Shown in pieces: positions 34,243 to 43,330 of a stretch of 64,000 nucleotides of DNA. The translations under genes and the position numbers were made by a program. Origin of the DNA: UBA1926 sp002337215. GTDB lineage: Bacteria > Planctomycetota > Phycisphaerae > Phycisphaerales > UBA1924. Under the pieces are notes generated by a model, which was given only the letters and a program-made list of their open reading frames with translations, was not told where the DNA came from and did not search any database. Every line of letters starts with the position of its first letter. Position 1 is the first letter of the stretch. The DNA lies in the NCBI GenBank assembly GCA_963973795.1, contig CAXBAF010000003.1:62001-126000 (forward strand), written 5' to 3'.

Positions 34243-35592
34243 ATGAAGCCGCTCGTTCACGCATGCCCGGTTCTGTTCGTCTGTGTCTCGCTCTCGGTCG
34301 CTCAAGAAGCAACTCCCGAAACCCCCGCGGCTCCTGTGCCGCAGGCCCCCGACGCGGTTGAACCCGACGTTGCGGCGGAACCTCCGCTCGGCTGGTTTTC
34401 TGACCCGGGCGAACCGCCCGCGGACTTCTTCGGCGCACTCGTCTCGGGAAAGATCCACCTCGACAACACCTTCCGCATCGAGCTGGCCGACAGCACGGGC
34501 CGCAACTCTTCCACAGCGATCACCAACCGGATTCGGCTCGGGTACGAGACGAAGCCGTTTCACGGATTCTCCGGCTTCGTCGAGATGGAGAACGTCGCCA
34601 CCCCGGCGGTGGACAACTACTGGGTGCCCGCGACAGGCGACGGCACGTCGGACCGAACGGTCGTCGCCGATCCGCCGGGGACCGAGGTGAATCAGGCGTT
34701 CGGGCGGTTCGATGTGGATTCGCTGGGCGACACCGGTATGTCGTTCGATGTGAAGGCCGGGCGGCAACGCATCAAGCTCGATGACGACCGTTTCATCGGG
34801 AACGTCGGTTGGCGTCAGTTCGAGCAGACCTACGACTCGGTCAGTGTCCGCACCAACCTCGGCGTCGAGGACCTGAGTTTTTTCTATGCATACGTCTGGG
34901 GCGTGCGACGCGTCTTCGGCCCCGACGGCCCGAACCCCGACTCTGATTCGCACTTCATCAACCTGTCGTACGGCGTCATGCCTGAGCTCCGCGTCACGCC
35001 GTTCGCGTACTTGCTTGATTTCGAGGACGACGACCCGTTCAACTCGAGCAACAGCTTCGGGGTGCGGCTCACGGGCGATCTCTGGCGGGATGCCGACGAC
35101 GCTGCGGATGTGTACGCCGACTACGAGGTCACCTACGCCCACCAGGTCGATGCGGGCTCGAACCCGATCGACTATGAGGCCGAGTTTTTCGCGGCGCAGC
35201 TCCGCCTCACGCAGAAGACCGTCGGCCATCTGCTCGCCGGGTATCAGCTGCTCGGCAGCGACGGCGGCACCTTTGCGTTCCGATTCCCGCTCGGCACGAA
35301 TCACAAGTTCCAGGGGTTCGACGATCTGTTCCTGGTGACGCCGAACGCGGGCTTGCAGGATCTTTACGCGGGTATCGGCGCGGACCTGCCCTGCGGCATC
35401 AACGCAGCCTTCATCTTCCATCAGTTCTGGACGGACGAAGGGGGGACCGACCTCGGGAACGAGTACGACATGATCGCGAGCAAGACGATCAACCCGAATT
35501 GGTCCGTGCTGGTCAAGGCCGCGTTCTTCGATGGGCACAAAGGCCAGCCCGACGTGTCTCGAGTGTGGCTGCAAACGACATTCCGGTTTTGA
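34243..35592 (+). CDS. Outer-membrane porin-like beta-barrel protein
   Basis: 449 residues. A signal peptide (PVLFVCVSLSVAQ) and a Pro/Ala-rich linker precede a beta-barrel with strands such as LDNTFRIELADSTGRNSS, AITNRIRLGYETKPFHGF and a final aromatic VSRVWLQTTFRF, typical of outer-membrane porins (alginate-export-like). GVSFDVKAGRQRIKLDDDRF-like segments resemble the alginate-export family. It sits between nrfA and the first Rrf2 gene and could let nitrite, nitrate or another solute through the outer membrane; this is context only. Confidence 0.75.
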   Translation: MKPLVHACPVLFVCVSLSVAQEATPETPAAPVPQAPDAVEPDVAAEPPLGWFSDPGEPPADFFGALVSGKIHLDNTFRIELADSTGRNSSTAITNRIRLGYETKPFHGFSGFVEMENVATPAVDNYWVPATGDGTSDRTVVADPPGTEVNQAFGRFDVDSLGDTGMSFDVKAGRQRIKLDDDRFIGNVGWRQFEQTYDSVSVRTNLGVEDLSFFYAYVWGVRRVFGPDGPNPDSDSHFINLSYGVMPELRVTPFAYLLDFEDDDPFNSSNSFGVRLTGDLWRDADDAADVYADYEVTYAHQVDAGSNPIDYEAEFFAAQLRLTQKTVGHLLAGYQLLGSDGGTFAFRFPLGTNHKFQGFDDLFLVTPNAGLQDLYAGIGADLPCGINAAFIFHQFWTDEGGTDLGNEYDMIASKTINPNWSVLVKAAFFDGHKGQPDVSRVWLQTTFRF

Positions 35593-35769
35593 CGGTTCGA
35601 GGCGGAATCTGGAACACACCCACCGACGCACCGAACGCGTCCAACCGCTCCGATGTCTGTTCACCATTGAGCGAAGCGTGCGACAGGGTGCGACTGGGTG
35701 GCCTTCCGGGGGAACGCTGGCGGCGTGATGCGGCAAGTGACCGTTCTGCCGCAATTCCAATCGTAAGGC

Positions 35770-35798
35770 TTGACGATGGGCCGATTCGGGGCGATAGT
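35770..35798 (+). promoter_or_regulatory. Predicted promoter of the first rrf2 gene
   Basis: TTGACG (35770-35775) and GATAGT (35793-35798), spacer exactly 17, 45 bases before the ATG at 35843. Confidence 0.6.
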
Positions 35799-35812
35799 AG
35801 ACTCGTGGATGC

Positions 35813-35836
35813 ACAAAGTGCTCAATTGCAGGGGCG
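35813..35836 (+). promoter_or_regulatory. Weak relative of the shared respiratory motif, copy E
   Basis: TCGTGGATGCACAAAGTGCT then CAAT shares GTGGAT and a few later bases with copies A-D, but not the invariant ACT. It lies between the rrf2 promoter and start codon, where an autoregulatory site would be expected. Confidence 0.35.
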
Positions 35837-35842
35837 GGACGG

Positions 35843-36331
35843 ATGATTTCACAGACCTCCGAGTATGCTCTTCGCGCGGCGCTCTTTCTTGCCGCTCGAG
35901 ACGATGATTCACCCGCATCCGCGCACGAGATCTCTGATGCCGTTCGGGTTCCTGTAGGGTATCTGCAGAAGATCCTGCGCATGCTTGCCAAGCAAGGCAT
36001 TCTCGTGGCTCAGCGGGGCACGAACGGCGGGTTTGCGCTCGCCAAAGTGGCGACGTCCATCAGCGTTCTGGATGTGCTCCGCGCGTCTGACACCGAAATC
36101 CAGCGGATTACGCGGTGCCCCCTGGGAATCAAGGGGCACACGAACCTGTGTTCCCTGCATCGGCTGCTCGACGACGAGTTGGCCCGCACCGAGCGGACAT
36201 TCGCTGGAACGACGCTTGCCGACCTGCTCGACGGCGATGGCGGCGTGCGGTCGCTGTGCGACGCCAAGGGCCGGCTGCCGATCTCGATCTCTGTCGAGCG
36301 GGGCGGCGACAAAAAACGCACATCCGAATAG
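35843..36331 (+). CDS. Rrf2-family transcriptional regulator (nrf/nos cluster)
   Basis: 162 residues. The winged HTH is clear (ISQTSEYALRAALFLA, VPVGYLQKILRMLAKQGIL, GTNGGFALAKVATSISVLDVL). Two cysteines lie in CPLGIKGHTNLCSLHRLLDD and one in SLCDAKG; the spacing differs from the usual IscR/NsrR three-cysteine set, so cluster binding is possible but not sure. It is located between nrfA/porin and nosZ, so it is the best candidate for binding the motif shared upstream of nrf and nos. A sensed signal such as NO, O2 or redox state is inferred only. Confidence 0.88.
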   Translation: MISQTSEYALRAALFLAARDDDSPASAHEISDAVRVPVGYLQKILRMLAKQGILVAQRGTNGGFALAKVATSISVLDVLRASDTEIQRITRCPLGIKGHTNLCSLHRLLDDELARTERTFAGTTLADLLDGDGGVRSLCDAKGRLPISISVERGGDKKRTSE

Positions 36332-36352
36332 TGGAGTCGCTTGACCACTTTG
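36329..36352 (+). promoter_or_regulatory. Shared respiratory motif, copy C
   Basis: TAGTGGAGTCGCTTGACCAC then TTTG; it fits GTGGA-N4-CT-N5-ACT. It overlaps the -35 box of the cytochrome c-nosZ promoter (36341-36346), the typical position of a repressor site. Confidence 0.65.
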
Positions 36353-36369
36353 CCGAAAGCATGTATGAT
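36341..36369 (+). promoter_or_regulatory. Predicted promoter of the cytochrome c-nosZ unit
   Basis: TTGACC (36341-36346) and TATGAT (36364-36369) with an exact 17-base spacer. It is about 65 bases upstream of the cytochrome c ATG, and motif copies C and D flank it. Confidence 0.75.
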
Positions 36370-36384
36370 CGACTAAAAGTGTAG

Positions 36385-36408
36385 TTGTGGATCCACTACT
36401 GTACTAAA
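36385..36408 (+). promoter_or_regulatory. Shared respiratory motif, copy D
   Basis: TTGTGGATCCACTACTGTAC then TAAA; it fits GTGGA-N4-CT-N5-ACT. It also holds GTGGATCCAC, a perfect palindrome. It lies 16 bases after the -10 box, so it would cover the transcription start region. Confidence 0.6.
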
Positions 36409-36433
36409 AGGGTGCGTAGACAAGGGCCTTCAG

Positions 36434-37333
36434 ATGACGACGACACACACTCAGCCCGGATTCTCATCAGCAATGCAGCCGCGGCGCTCGGGCAACCCGG
36501 ATCCGTACAGGTGGCCGGCGATGGCGATGGCGGCGGTGTTCACCCTCACGCTGCCCGCCATCATCGCTGTGATCGTCGTATCGCAACCGGGACCCGGCTC
36601 CCGGTCGATGCAAACGGCGACGTCGCGACCGAATCTCGTCGCCGGGTCGGCATCCGGGCCCGCGGGCGCGTCGGTCATGCCGGCGAGCCTGGGCCAGGCG
36701 ACCTACGCCCAGAGCTGCGCGGTCTGTCACGGTCCGAGCGGCGATGGGGTGCACAGCCTGGGCAAGCCGTTGCGGAACAGCGCATTTGTACAAGAGCAAT
36801 CCGACGAACAACTCATCGCTGTGATTACCGACGGCCGAAAGCCGAGCGACCCCGGGAACACCACGGGCGCGCTGATGCCGGCGCGGGGTGCTCAGTCGCT
36901 CGGTGACGACAAGATCACGGCCGTTGTCGCGTACCTCCGGAGCATGCAGGAGCCCGGCGTGCCGCCGGTTTCGACGGAGCCGTGGAACCTCGTTGGTCGC
37001 GATGATGCGGGCGGATCCGGGAGCGCCATCGAGCTGACCGAGCACCCCGGCTACCAGCTCTACATCTCATCGTGCGCGGCGTGCCACGGCGAAGGCGCCG
37101 AGGGCGTCGATGGACTCGGGCTGCCGCTGACGACGAGCGGGTTCGTGCTCGGGTCCACCGACACGGATCTCATCAGGTTCATCAAGTCGGGGCGCGCGAG
37201 CTGGGACGCGAACAACACCACCGGGATCGATATGCCTCCGAAGGGCGGCAACCCGGCGATCACGGATCAGCAGCTCCAGACCATCGTGGACTATCTCCGC
37301 GCACTGCAGAAAAAGGCGATGGGTTCGCAGTGA
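36434..37333 (+). CDS. Membrane-anchored dihaem cytochrome c (NosC-like)
   Basis: 299 residues. A single membrane helix (AMAAVFTLTLPAIIAVIVV) is followed by two class I cytochrome c domains, with haem motifs CAVCH and CAACH and their Met ligand regions (GALMPARG and GIDMPPKGG). It directly precedes nosZ on the same transcript, so it probably carries electrons from the bc1/quinol side to NosZ, as NosC does in clade II gene sets. The gene starts at the ATG at 36434; the ribosome site is weak. Confidence 0.9.
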   Translation: MTTTHTQPGFSSAMQPRRSGNPDPYRWPAMAMAAVFTLTLPAIIAVIVVSQPGPGSRSMQTATSRPNLVAGSASGPAGASVMPASLGQATYAQSCAVCHGPSGDGVHSLGKPLRNSAFVQEQSDEQLIAVITDGRKPSDPGNTTGALMPARGAQSLGDDKITAVVAYLRSMQEPGVPPVSTEPWNLVGRDDAGGSGSAIELTEHPGYQLYISSCAACHGEGAEGVDGLGLPLTTSGFVLGSTDTDLIRFIKSGRASWDANNTTGIDMPPKGGNPAITDQQLQTIVDYLRALQKKAMGSQ

Positions 37334-37398
37334 TTGTGGCATTCGCACCAAGCCGGCGCTCGGCCACAACCGAGACGGCGCAAACTCGAGGGCATCTC

Positions 37399-39384
37399 AT
37401 GAAAGACAAACGAACTTGGTTCCGGTTTCTTCCAGCGACCGCCGCGGCATTCACGCTGTGCGGCGCCACGGCGGCATCGAACGCGCAGTCGATGCGGGAT
37501 GTCGAGACCGTCGCCAAAGAAAGAGGGCTCACCAACGCCGACCTGATCGCGGCTGCGAAGACCTACTTGCCCAGCGGGCAGAAAGACGAGTACCTGATGT
37601 TCGCCTCGGGCGGACACGCGGGTCAGATCTTCGTGGTCGGGCTGCCGAGTATGCGGCTGCTCCGATCGATCGCGGTGTTCACACCCGAGCCCTGGCAGGG
37701 ATGGGGTTTCGGCGTCGGTAACGAGATCCTCGAGGAGGGCTTCCCGAACGGCAAGGCCAACCTGTGGGGCGACACGCACCACCCGGCGCTCTCGGAGACC
37801 AACGGTGACTACGACGGCGAGTTTGTCTTCATCAACGACAAGATCAACGCCCGCGTCGCGGTCATCGACCTGCGCGACTGGGAGACCAAGCAGATCGTCA
37901 AGAACCCGCTCACGCTGAGCGACCACGGGGGCACGTTCGTCACGCCCAACACCGAGTACATCATCGAGGGCGGCCAGTACGCGGTGCCGTGGGGTTCCGA
38001 TTACGTGCCCATCTCGAAGTACAAGGAAGAGTACAAGGGCTCGGTCACGCTGTGGAAGTTCGACCGCAAGCGAGGCCGGATCGACAAGGATCAGTCTTTC
38101 GCGATCGAACTTCCGCCCTACTGGCAGGACCTCTCGGACGCCGGGAAGCTCGCCAGCGATGGCTATTTCTTCATGAACTCACTGAACACGGAGCTCGCGA
38201 CCGGCGGCATCCAGGACAAGAAGCCGCCGTTCGAGGCGGGTGCCAGCCGCAACGCGACAGACTTCCTCCACATCATCGACTGGAAGAAGGCCGAGCAGGT
38301 GTACAAGGCCGGGAAGACGCAGGAGATCAAGGGCTTCCCGGTGATCATGCTGCAGACGGCTCTGGACGAGGGCTTGCTGCACGTCACCCCAGAGCCGCGC
38401 AGCCCGCACGGCGTGGACGTTGCGCCCAAGGGCGACTTCATCGTCGTCTCGGGCAAGCTCGACCCGCACGTGACCATCTACTCGATGGAGAAGATCAAGA
38501 AGGCGATCGCCAGCAAGACCTTCTCGGGCAATGACGAGTTCGGCGTGCCGATTCTCGACTTCGACAGCGTGGTTGAGGCACGCATCGAAGTGGGCCTCGG
38601 CCCCCTGCACACGCAGTTCGGTCCCGACGGGTACGCGTACACCTCGCTGTACCTCGATTCGGCCGTGGCACGCTGGACCATGGGCGGCCCGTACGGTTCC
38701 GGCACACCCGAGCCCGACTGGACGCTCGTCCATAAAACGCCCGTGCACTACAACGTCGGTCACATCGCCGTCGCCGAGGGCGACACGGTCGCCCCCGACG
38801 GCAAGTACCTGGTCGCGCTCAACAAGTGGTCGGTCGATCGATTCGTGCAGACGGGCCCGCTGCTGCCGCAGAACCTCCAGCTCATCGACATCTCCGAGGA
38901 TGGCACGAACGCTCCGGTGATCTACGACATGGCGATGGGAGTGGGCGAGCCTCACTATGCCCAGATCGTCAAGGCCGACAAGCTGAATTCATGGGCGACC
39001 TACCCGGAAGTCGGCTGGGATCCGCACGTGCAGAACATCAAGCCGATGGCGCCCAAGAAGGGCATGGAGCGTGTGCAGCGGAACGAGGACGGCTCGGTCG
39101 ATATCTACATGACCGCGATCCGCAGCCACTTCAACCCGGAGCATGTCAACCTCAAGCAGGGCGACACGGTCCGCTGGCACATCACCAACACCGAACGCGC
39201 ACTCGACGCGACGCATGGGTTCGCGGTGCCCATGTACAACATCACCGCCTCGCTCGAGCCGGGCGAGACCGTGACGATCGAGTTCGTCGCGGATACCCCG
39301 GGAACGTTCCCCTTCTACTGCTCTGAGTTCTGCTCGGCCCTTCACCTGGAGATGATGGGCTATCTGATGGTTGAGCCCGAGTAA
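37399..39384 (+). CDS. nosZ: Nitrous oxide reductase, clade II (Sec-exported)
   Basis: 661 residues; reduces N2O to N2 at the CuZ site. The signal peptide (KDKRTWFRFLPATAAAFTLCG) lacks a twin arginine, the mark of the Sec-type clade II enzyme. CuZ histidine regions include WGDTHHPALSETNGDYDG and RSPHGVDVAP; the C-terminal cupredoxin domain carries the CuA ligands in GTFPFYCSEFCSALHLEMMG. The start is the ATG at 37399. It follows the cytochrome c gene and precedes nosB, nosD, nosF, nosY and nosL. Confidence 0.97.
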   Translation: MKDKRTWFRFLPATAAAFTLCGATAASNAQSMRDVETVAKERGLTNADLIAAAKTYLPSGQKDEYLMFASGGHAGQIFVVGLPSMRLLRSIAVFTPEPWQGWGFGVGNEILEEGFPNGKANLWGDTHHPALSETNGDYDGEFVFINDKINARVAVIDLRDWETKQIVKNPLTLSDHGGTFVTPNTEYIIEGGQYAVPWGSDYVPISKYKEEYKGSVTLWKFDRKRGRIDKDQSFAIELPPYWQDLSDAGKLASDGYFFMNSLNTELATGGIQDKKPPFEAGASRNATDFLHIIDWKKAEQVYKAGKTQEIKGFPVIMLQTALDEGLLHVTPEPRSPHGVDVAPKGDFIVVSGKLDPHVTIYSMEKIKKAIASKTFSGNDEFGVPILDFDSVVEARIEVGLGPLHTQFGPDGYAYTSLYLDSAVARWTMGGPYGSGTPEPDWTLVHKTPVHYNVGHIAVAEGDTVAPDGKYLVALNKWSVDRFVQTGPLLPQNLQLIDISEDGTNAPVIYDMAMGVGEPHYAQIVKADKLNSWATYPEVGWDPHVQNIKPMAPKKGMERVQRNEDGSVDIYMTAIRSHFNPEHVNLKQGDTVRWHITNTERALDATHGFAVPMYNITASLEPGETVTIEFVADTPGTFPFYCSEFCSALHLEMMGYLMVEPE

Positions 39385-39423
39385 CCACACCCCGCGCCCG
39401 GCTCGAGAGGGCCCGGCGTGGTT
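39383..39423 (+). other. Hairpin between nosZ and the nosB-like gene
   Basis: AACCAC (39383-39388) pairs with GTGGTT (39418-39423), with further G+C pairing inside. It overlaps the nosZ stop codon and has only a weak TTTGAAACTT after it, so it may trim or slow transcription into nosB or protect the nosZ message, not end it. Confidence 0.4.
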
Positions 39424-39473
39424 TGAAACTTACTGGGTCGGCAACCGACCGCGTTCAGCAAGAGGATGGCACC

Positions 39474-40151
39474 ATGTCTTCATTTCTCGATCGGATTCTC
39501 GGGCCTCGGATCAGCATCGACGAGCGCTCGAAGCATTCGTTGCGATACGGCACGCCTGGCTTTCTGCTGCTCGCCGCCCGCGTTCTGCTGCTGGTGTCGG
39601 TTTTCCTGCCGTACTGGCACATGGAACTCCAGGCGCCTCAGTACCCGGACGGCCTGCACATGACGGCCTACATGAACTCGCTCACGGGCGACGTTGCCGA
39701 GATCGACGGGCTCAACCATTACATCGGGATGCGTTCGCTCTATGAGGCGGCAGAGCTAGAGCGCACGGTCGGCGTCTTCATCATGATTCTCTTCGTCGTG
39801 ATGCTGGAACTGGCGGCGTATATCCACACGCGGTGGGCGGCGCTGCTCGTCGCCCCGGTCGTGTTCTTCCCGGTGGTGTTCCTGGTGGATCTTCACCTGT
39901 GGATGCGACACTTCGGACTGAACCTGGACCCCGAGGCGCCGCTCTCGAACGCGGTCAAGCCGTTCGTGCCGACGGCGCTGGGCAAGGGCGGCATCGGACA
40001 GTTTGTCACCATCGCCACGCCGGGCGTCGGGCTCATCCTGGCGGCCGTCGCGTCTGTCGTGCTGGTTGCTGCCCTGTTCTTCCATCGGCGTGCCTACCTG
40101 CCGCTCGTCAAGCAGCAGCGGCTGGCTTCGGGCACGCCCAACGGCTGCTGA
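39474..40151 (+). CDS. NosB-like integral membrane protein of clade II nos clusters
   Basis: 225 residues with about five membrane helices, including LLLAARVLLLVSVFLPYWHME, VFIMILFVVMLELAAYI and VGLILAAVASVVLVAALFF. A conserved-looking outer loop reads LNHYIGMRSLYE. The placement right after nosZ and before nosD is where clade II genomes put the uncharacterised membrane protein called NosB. The ATG at 39474 has AGAGGA before it. The role in N2O respiration is not known. Confidence 0.7.
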   Translation: MSSFLDRILGPRISIDERSKHSLRYGTPGFLLLAARVLLLVSVFLPYWHMELQAPQYPDGLHMTAYMNSLTGDVAEIDGLNHYIGMRSLYEAAELERTVGVFIMILFVVMLELAAYIHTRWAALLVAPVVFFPVVFLVDLHLWMRHFGLNLDPEAPLSNAVKPFVPTALGKGGIGQFVTIATPGVGLILAAVASVVLVAALFFHRRAYLPLVKQQRLASGTPNGC

Positions 40152-40164
40152 GAAAGAGGGCCCC

Positions 40165-41568
40165 GTGAAACGCTCGCTCTCGGTCATCTTGGGATTCGCT
40201 CTCGCGTGCGTCGCGTTCGGCGGCGCGGCCGATGAGCCCGCTGCGCGTCGGTCGGTCGCAGTCGTCCGGGAACTCATCGAATCCGCAGCCGCGGGTGATG
40301 TGCTGTCGCTCCCCGCCGGGGTGTACGAGGGCAATCTGGTTATCCGCAAGCCGGTTGTCATCGATGGCAGCCTGGGGGTCGTCTTCGACGGGCTCGGTGA
40401 GGGAACCGTGATCGAGGTGTTGGCCCCCGGAGTCACGATCCGCGATTGCACGATTCGGGCCTCGGGTGATGATGTCACCGGGGAACCCTCGGCGATACGG
40501 GTGATCGCGGCGGACGCCCACATCGAGGGCAACATCATCGAAGACACCCTCTTCGGCATCGATCTCCGCGAGGCGCCGGGCGCGATCATCCGACGCAACA
40601 CGATCCAGGGTAAAGACCTCGACGCCGGGCGCAGAGGGGACGGCATCCGCCTGTGGTGGAGCCACGGCTGCGCGGTCGAGGACAACGTCGTCCGGGTCTC
40701 ACGCGACATGGTGTTCTGGTACTCAGAAGACCTCCGCATCACCCGCAACGTCGTGACCGATAGCCGCTACGGCCTGCACTTCATGTACAGCCACGGCTCG
40801 ATCCTCGAAGAGAACGACCTCTACCGAAACTCGGTCGGTGTGTATCTCATGTACAGCAACGGCATCACGCTCAGGGGCAACCGGATGCGTGACAACCGCG
40901 GCGCGAGCGGGTACGGCATCGGGCTCAAGGACTGCGACGACATCACCATCGTGACAAACGCGCTGCTCGCCAACCGAGTTGGCGTTTATGTTGACAACAG
41001 CCCGTCTTCGATGGACTCGACGGGCCTTTTCGAAGCGAACATGATCGCGTTCAACGAGATCGGCCTGCTCGCGACCCCGAACACCCACGACAACGTGTTC
41101 ACCGGAAACGCGTTCATCGAGAACGAGGAACCCGCCGCGACGCACGGCCGTGGGCGGCTGACGCTCAACGCGTTCGCACACGAAGGCGTCGGCAACTACT
41201 GGTCCGACTACGCGGGCATCGATCTTGATTCCGACGGCATCGGCGATATGCCCTACGAACCCCAGAGCCTGTTCGGGGCCATGCTCGCGAACGAGCCGAA
41301 TCTGAGGCTGTTTGTTCACAGCCCCGCCCAGCAGGCGATCGAGTTCACCGCTCGGGCGCTCCCCGAACTGCGTCCCGAGTCCACGCTTGTCGATCCGGCA
41401 CCGCTCGCCAGCCCACCTGAGATCGAACTGGCCGTGGCGCTCAACACGGATTCAGGCTTCGGCATGGGAGCCCTGGGATTCGCGCTCGTCGCATTCGCCG
41501 GCCTGTGCGCGGCGCTGTTGGGTATCAGCCGCGGGCTGCCGGTCTCTCACACTGGAGCACACGCATGA
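40165..41568 (+). CDS. nosD: NosD, periplasmic copper-site maturation protein
   Basis: 467 residues from the GTG at 40165 (AAAGAGGG upstream). Signal peptide (LSVILGFALACVAFGGA), then parallel beta-helix repeats of the NosD/CASH type (for example AIRVIAADAHIEGNIIED, GIDLREAPGAIIRRNTIQG, YGLHFMYSHGSILEENDL). A C-terminal membrane helix follows (GMGALGFALVAFAGLCAALL). With NosF and NosY it forms the DFY complex needed to build the copper-sulfide CuZ centre. Stop overlaps the nosF start. Confidence 0.95.
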   Translation: MKRSLSVILGFALACVAFGGAADEPAARRSVAVVRELIESAAAGDVLSLPAGVYEGNLVIRKPVVIDGSLGVVFDGLGEGTVIEVLAPGVTIRDCTIRASGDDVTGEPSAIRVIAADAHIEGNIIEDTLFGIDLREAPGAIIRRNTIQGKDLDAGRRGDGIRLWWSHGCAVEDNVVRVSRDMVFWYSEDLRITRNVVTDSRYGLHFMYSHGSILEENDLYRNSVGVYLMYSNGITLRGNRMRDNRGASGYGIGLKDCDDITIVTNALLANRVGVYVDNSPSSMDSTGLFEANMIAFNEIGLLATPNTHDNVFTGNAFIENEEPAATHGRGRLTLNAFAHEGVGNYWSDYAGIDLDSDGIGDMPYEPQSLFGAMLANEPNLRLFVHSPAQQAIEFTARALPELRPESTLVDPAPLASPPEIELAVALNTDSGFGMGALGFALVAFAGLCAALLGISRGLPVSHTGAHA

Positions 41569-42446
41569 TCCGGGCACAAAGTGTCACCAAGCGATTCGGC
41601 CGCGTTGAAGCGGTGTCTGGCGTGTCCTTCGACCTTGAGCAGGGCCGTTCGATCGCGCTCTGGGGGAGCAACGGGGCGGGCAAGACAACCCTTATCCGAT
41701 GCCTGCTCGGTGTGATCCGGTTCAAGGGGCGCGTCGAGATCGGCGGCGCGTCCGTCCGTCGGCGCGGGCGGCACGCCCGGGCGATGATCGGTTACGTTCC
41801 CCAGGAACTCGCCTTCCACGACGATGCCCGGCTCGGTGCCGCCATGCTGTTCTTCGCGAGGCTCCGCGGCGTGTCGCGCACGAGGGCGGCCGAGTCACTC
41901 GCCGTGGTCGGGCTGTCCGGCCATGAACGCAAGCGGGTCCGCGACTTGTCGGGCGGCATGAAGCAACGCCTCGCGCTCGCCGTCGCTCTGCTCAGCGACC
42001 CGCCACTCATCATTCTCGATGAGCCGACATCGAATCTCGATGCCGCCGGGCGCGGCGAGGTTGTCGAGACACTCCAACGGCTTCGTCAGGCGGGAAAGAC
42101 GTTGCTCTTCGCGTCGCATCGGCCCGACGAGGTGATTTCGCTGGCCGATCGTGTGCTGGTCATGGAGCGCGGGGAGGTCGTCCGCGACACGACACCGGTC
42201 GATCTGTGGCCCACCGAGAAGCCCGTCCAGGTTGTCCGGCTCTACCTGACGATGGCGAGCGAATCCGCCGCCGCCGCCGTGCTGCGGGAGGCGGGGCATG
42301 CCGTCCATCTCAACGGACACGGCCTGTGCGTCGCGGTCCCCCGCGATCGCAAGGCAGAGCCGATCGCGGCCCTCGCCCGCCAAGAAATCGAGGTCCGCGA
42401 CATCGAGGTGCTCGACGATGTCGAGATCCCGGAGGTGAAGCGATGA
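41565..42446 (+). CDS. nosF: NosF, ABC transporter ATPase of the NosDFY complex
   Basis: 293 residues. Walker A in WGSNGAGKTTLIRCLLG, Q-loop YVPQELAFHD, signature DLSGGMKQRLALAVALL, Walker B PPLIILDEPTSNLD and switch His in FASHRPDE. It powers the NosD-NosY complex. Start and stop overlap nosD and nosY by four bases each (ATGA), giving tight translational coupling. Confidence 0.95.
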   Translation: MIRAQSVTKRFGRVEAVSGVSFDLEQGRSIALWGSNGAGKTTLIRCLLGVIRFKGRVEIGGASVRRRGRHARAMIGYVPQELAFHDDARLGAAMLFFARLRGVSRTRAAESLAVVGLSGHERKRVRDLSGGMKQRLALAVALLSDPPLIILDEPTSNLDAAGRGEVVETLQRLRQAGKTLLFASHRPDEVISLADRVLVMERGEVVRDTTPVDLWPTEKPVQVVRLYLTMASESAAAAVLREAGHAVHLNGHGLCVAVPRDRKAEPIAALARQEIEVRDIEVLDDVEIPEVKR

Positions 42447-43330
42447 GCAGCGTTGCAACCAACAGCACCCCGCTCGGAATCGGTCGTGTGCCCGTTCCCT
42501 CGCGGCTCAGCGGCACGGTCCGCTTCGCGCAGCGGGAGTTTCGGGATGCGATCGCAAGCAAATGGTTCCTCCTCTACACGATCGCGTTCACCGTGCTCGC
42601 GGTCGGCGTGTCGTTTCTGTCGCTCAGCGGTGTGGGATCCCACGGCTTCGCCGGGTTCGGGCGGACGACGGCCGGGCTGCTCAATCTGATTATGCTTGTC
42701 GTCCCGCTGATGGCATTGACCGCCGGTGCCGGCACGATCGCGGGCGAGCGCGAACGCGGCACGCTGCTCTACCTGCTCGCCCAGCCGGTCTCGCGGACGC
42801 AGGTGCTCTTCGGCAAATACATCGGACTGGCCGCGTCACTCGTGTGCTCGCTGTGCATCGGCTTCGGCGTCAGCGCCGGCGTGCTGGCGTGGCGTGCGGG
42901 CGGTGTGGGCGTGGGGGCATTCGCGATGCTGGTCGCGTTCACCGCTCTGCTCGCATTGGCCATGCTCTCGGTCGGGGTGCTCATCTCGGTGGTCTCCCGC
43001 CGAACGACCGTCGCGACCGGTCTCGCGATGTTCGCATGGCTCGCGCTCGTGTTCGTGAGCGATCTGGGTCTGATGGCCAGCTCGATCGTGTTCAAGCTCC
43101 GGGTGCAGGAGATTTTCGCCCTCGCCGCGATCAACCCGCTCCAGTCGTTCAAGATGGCCGTCATCGTGAACATGAACGCGTCGCTTGACGTGCTCGGCCC
43201 TGTCGGTGCGTACGCCTCGCACATCCTCGGTGCGGGCCTGCCCTGGATCCTGACCGCCTCGCTCACCGCGTGGGCGGTCCTCCCGCTCGGGCTCGCCGCC
43301 CTGCTCTTTGCAAGGAGGGGTTCGGTATGA
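42443..43330 (+). CDS. nosY: NosY, membrane permease of the NosDFY complex
   Basis: 295 residues with about six membrane helices of the ABC-2 type (WFLLYTIAFTVLAVGVSFLS, LNLIMLVVPLMALTAGAGT, then GTLLYLLAQPVSRTQVLFGK, the conserved cytoplasmic coupling segment). It forms the NosDFY transporter with nosD and nosF, overlapping nosF by ATGA and nosL by ATGA. Confidence 0.93.
   Translation: MSSVATNSTPLGIGRVPVPSRLSGTVRFAQREFRDAIASKWFLLYTIAFTVLAVGVSFLSLSGVGSHGFAGFGRTTAGLLNLIMLVVPLMALTAGAGTIAGERERGTLLYLLAQPVSRTQVLFGKYIGLAASLVCSLCIGFGVSAGVLAWRAGGVGVGAFAMLVAFTALLALAMLSVGVLISVVSRRTTVATGLAMFAWLALVFVSDLGLMASSIVFKLRVQEIFALAAINPLQSFKMAVIVNMNASLDVLGPVGAYASHILGAGLPWILTASLTAWAVLPLGLAALLFARRGSV

Noticed and set aside
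34126..36000. A 624-codon minus-strand frame across the porin and rrf2 genes
   Set aside because: It is antisense to genes with clear motifs and has a composition typical of shadow frames.
28271..36408. Sigma-54 or ECF promoters as an explanation of the GTGGA motif
   Set aside because: The sites lack the GG-N10-GC spacing of sigma-54, and the distance between the conserved blocks is too short for an ECF -35/-10 pair. Two of them sit around an intact sigma-70-type promoter, which fits an operator better.
37399..39384. Clade I (Tat-exported) NosZ
   Set aside because: The leader has no twin-arginine motif, and the gene order with a NosB-like membrane protein and cytochrome c is that of clade II.
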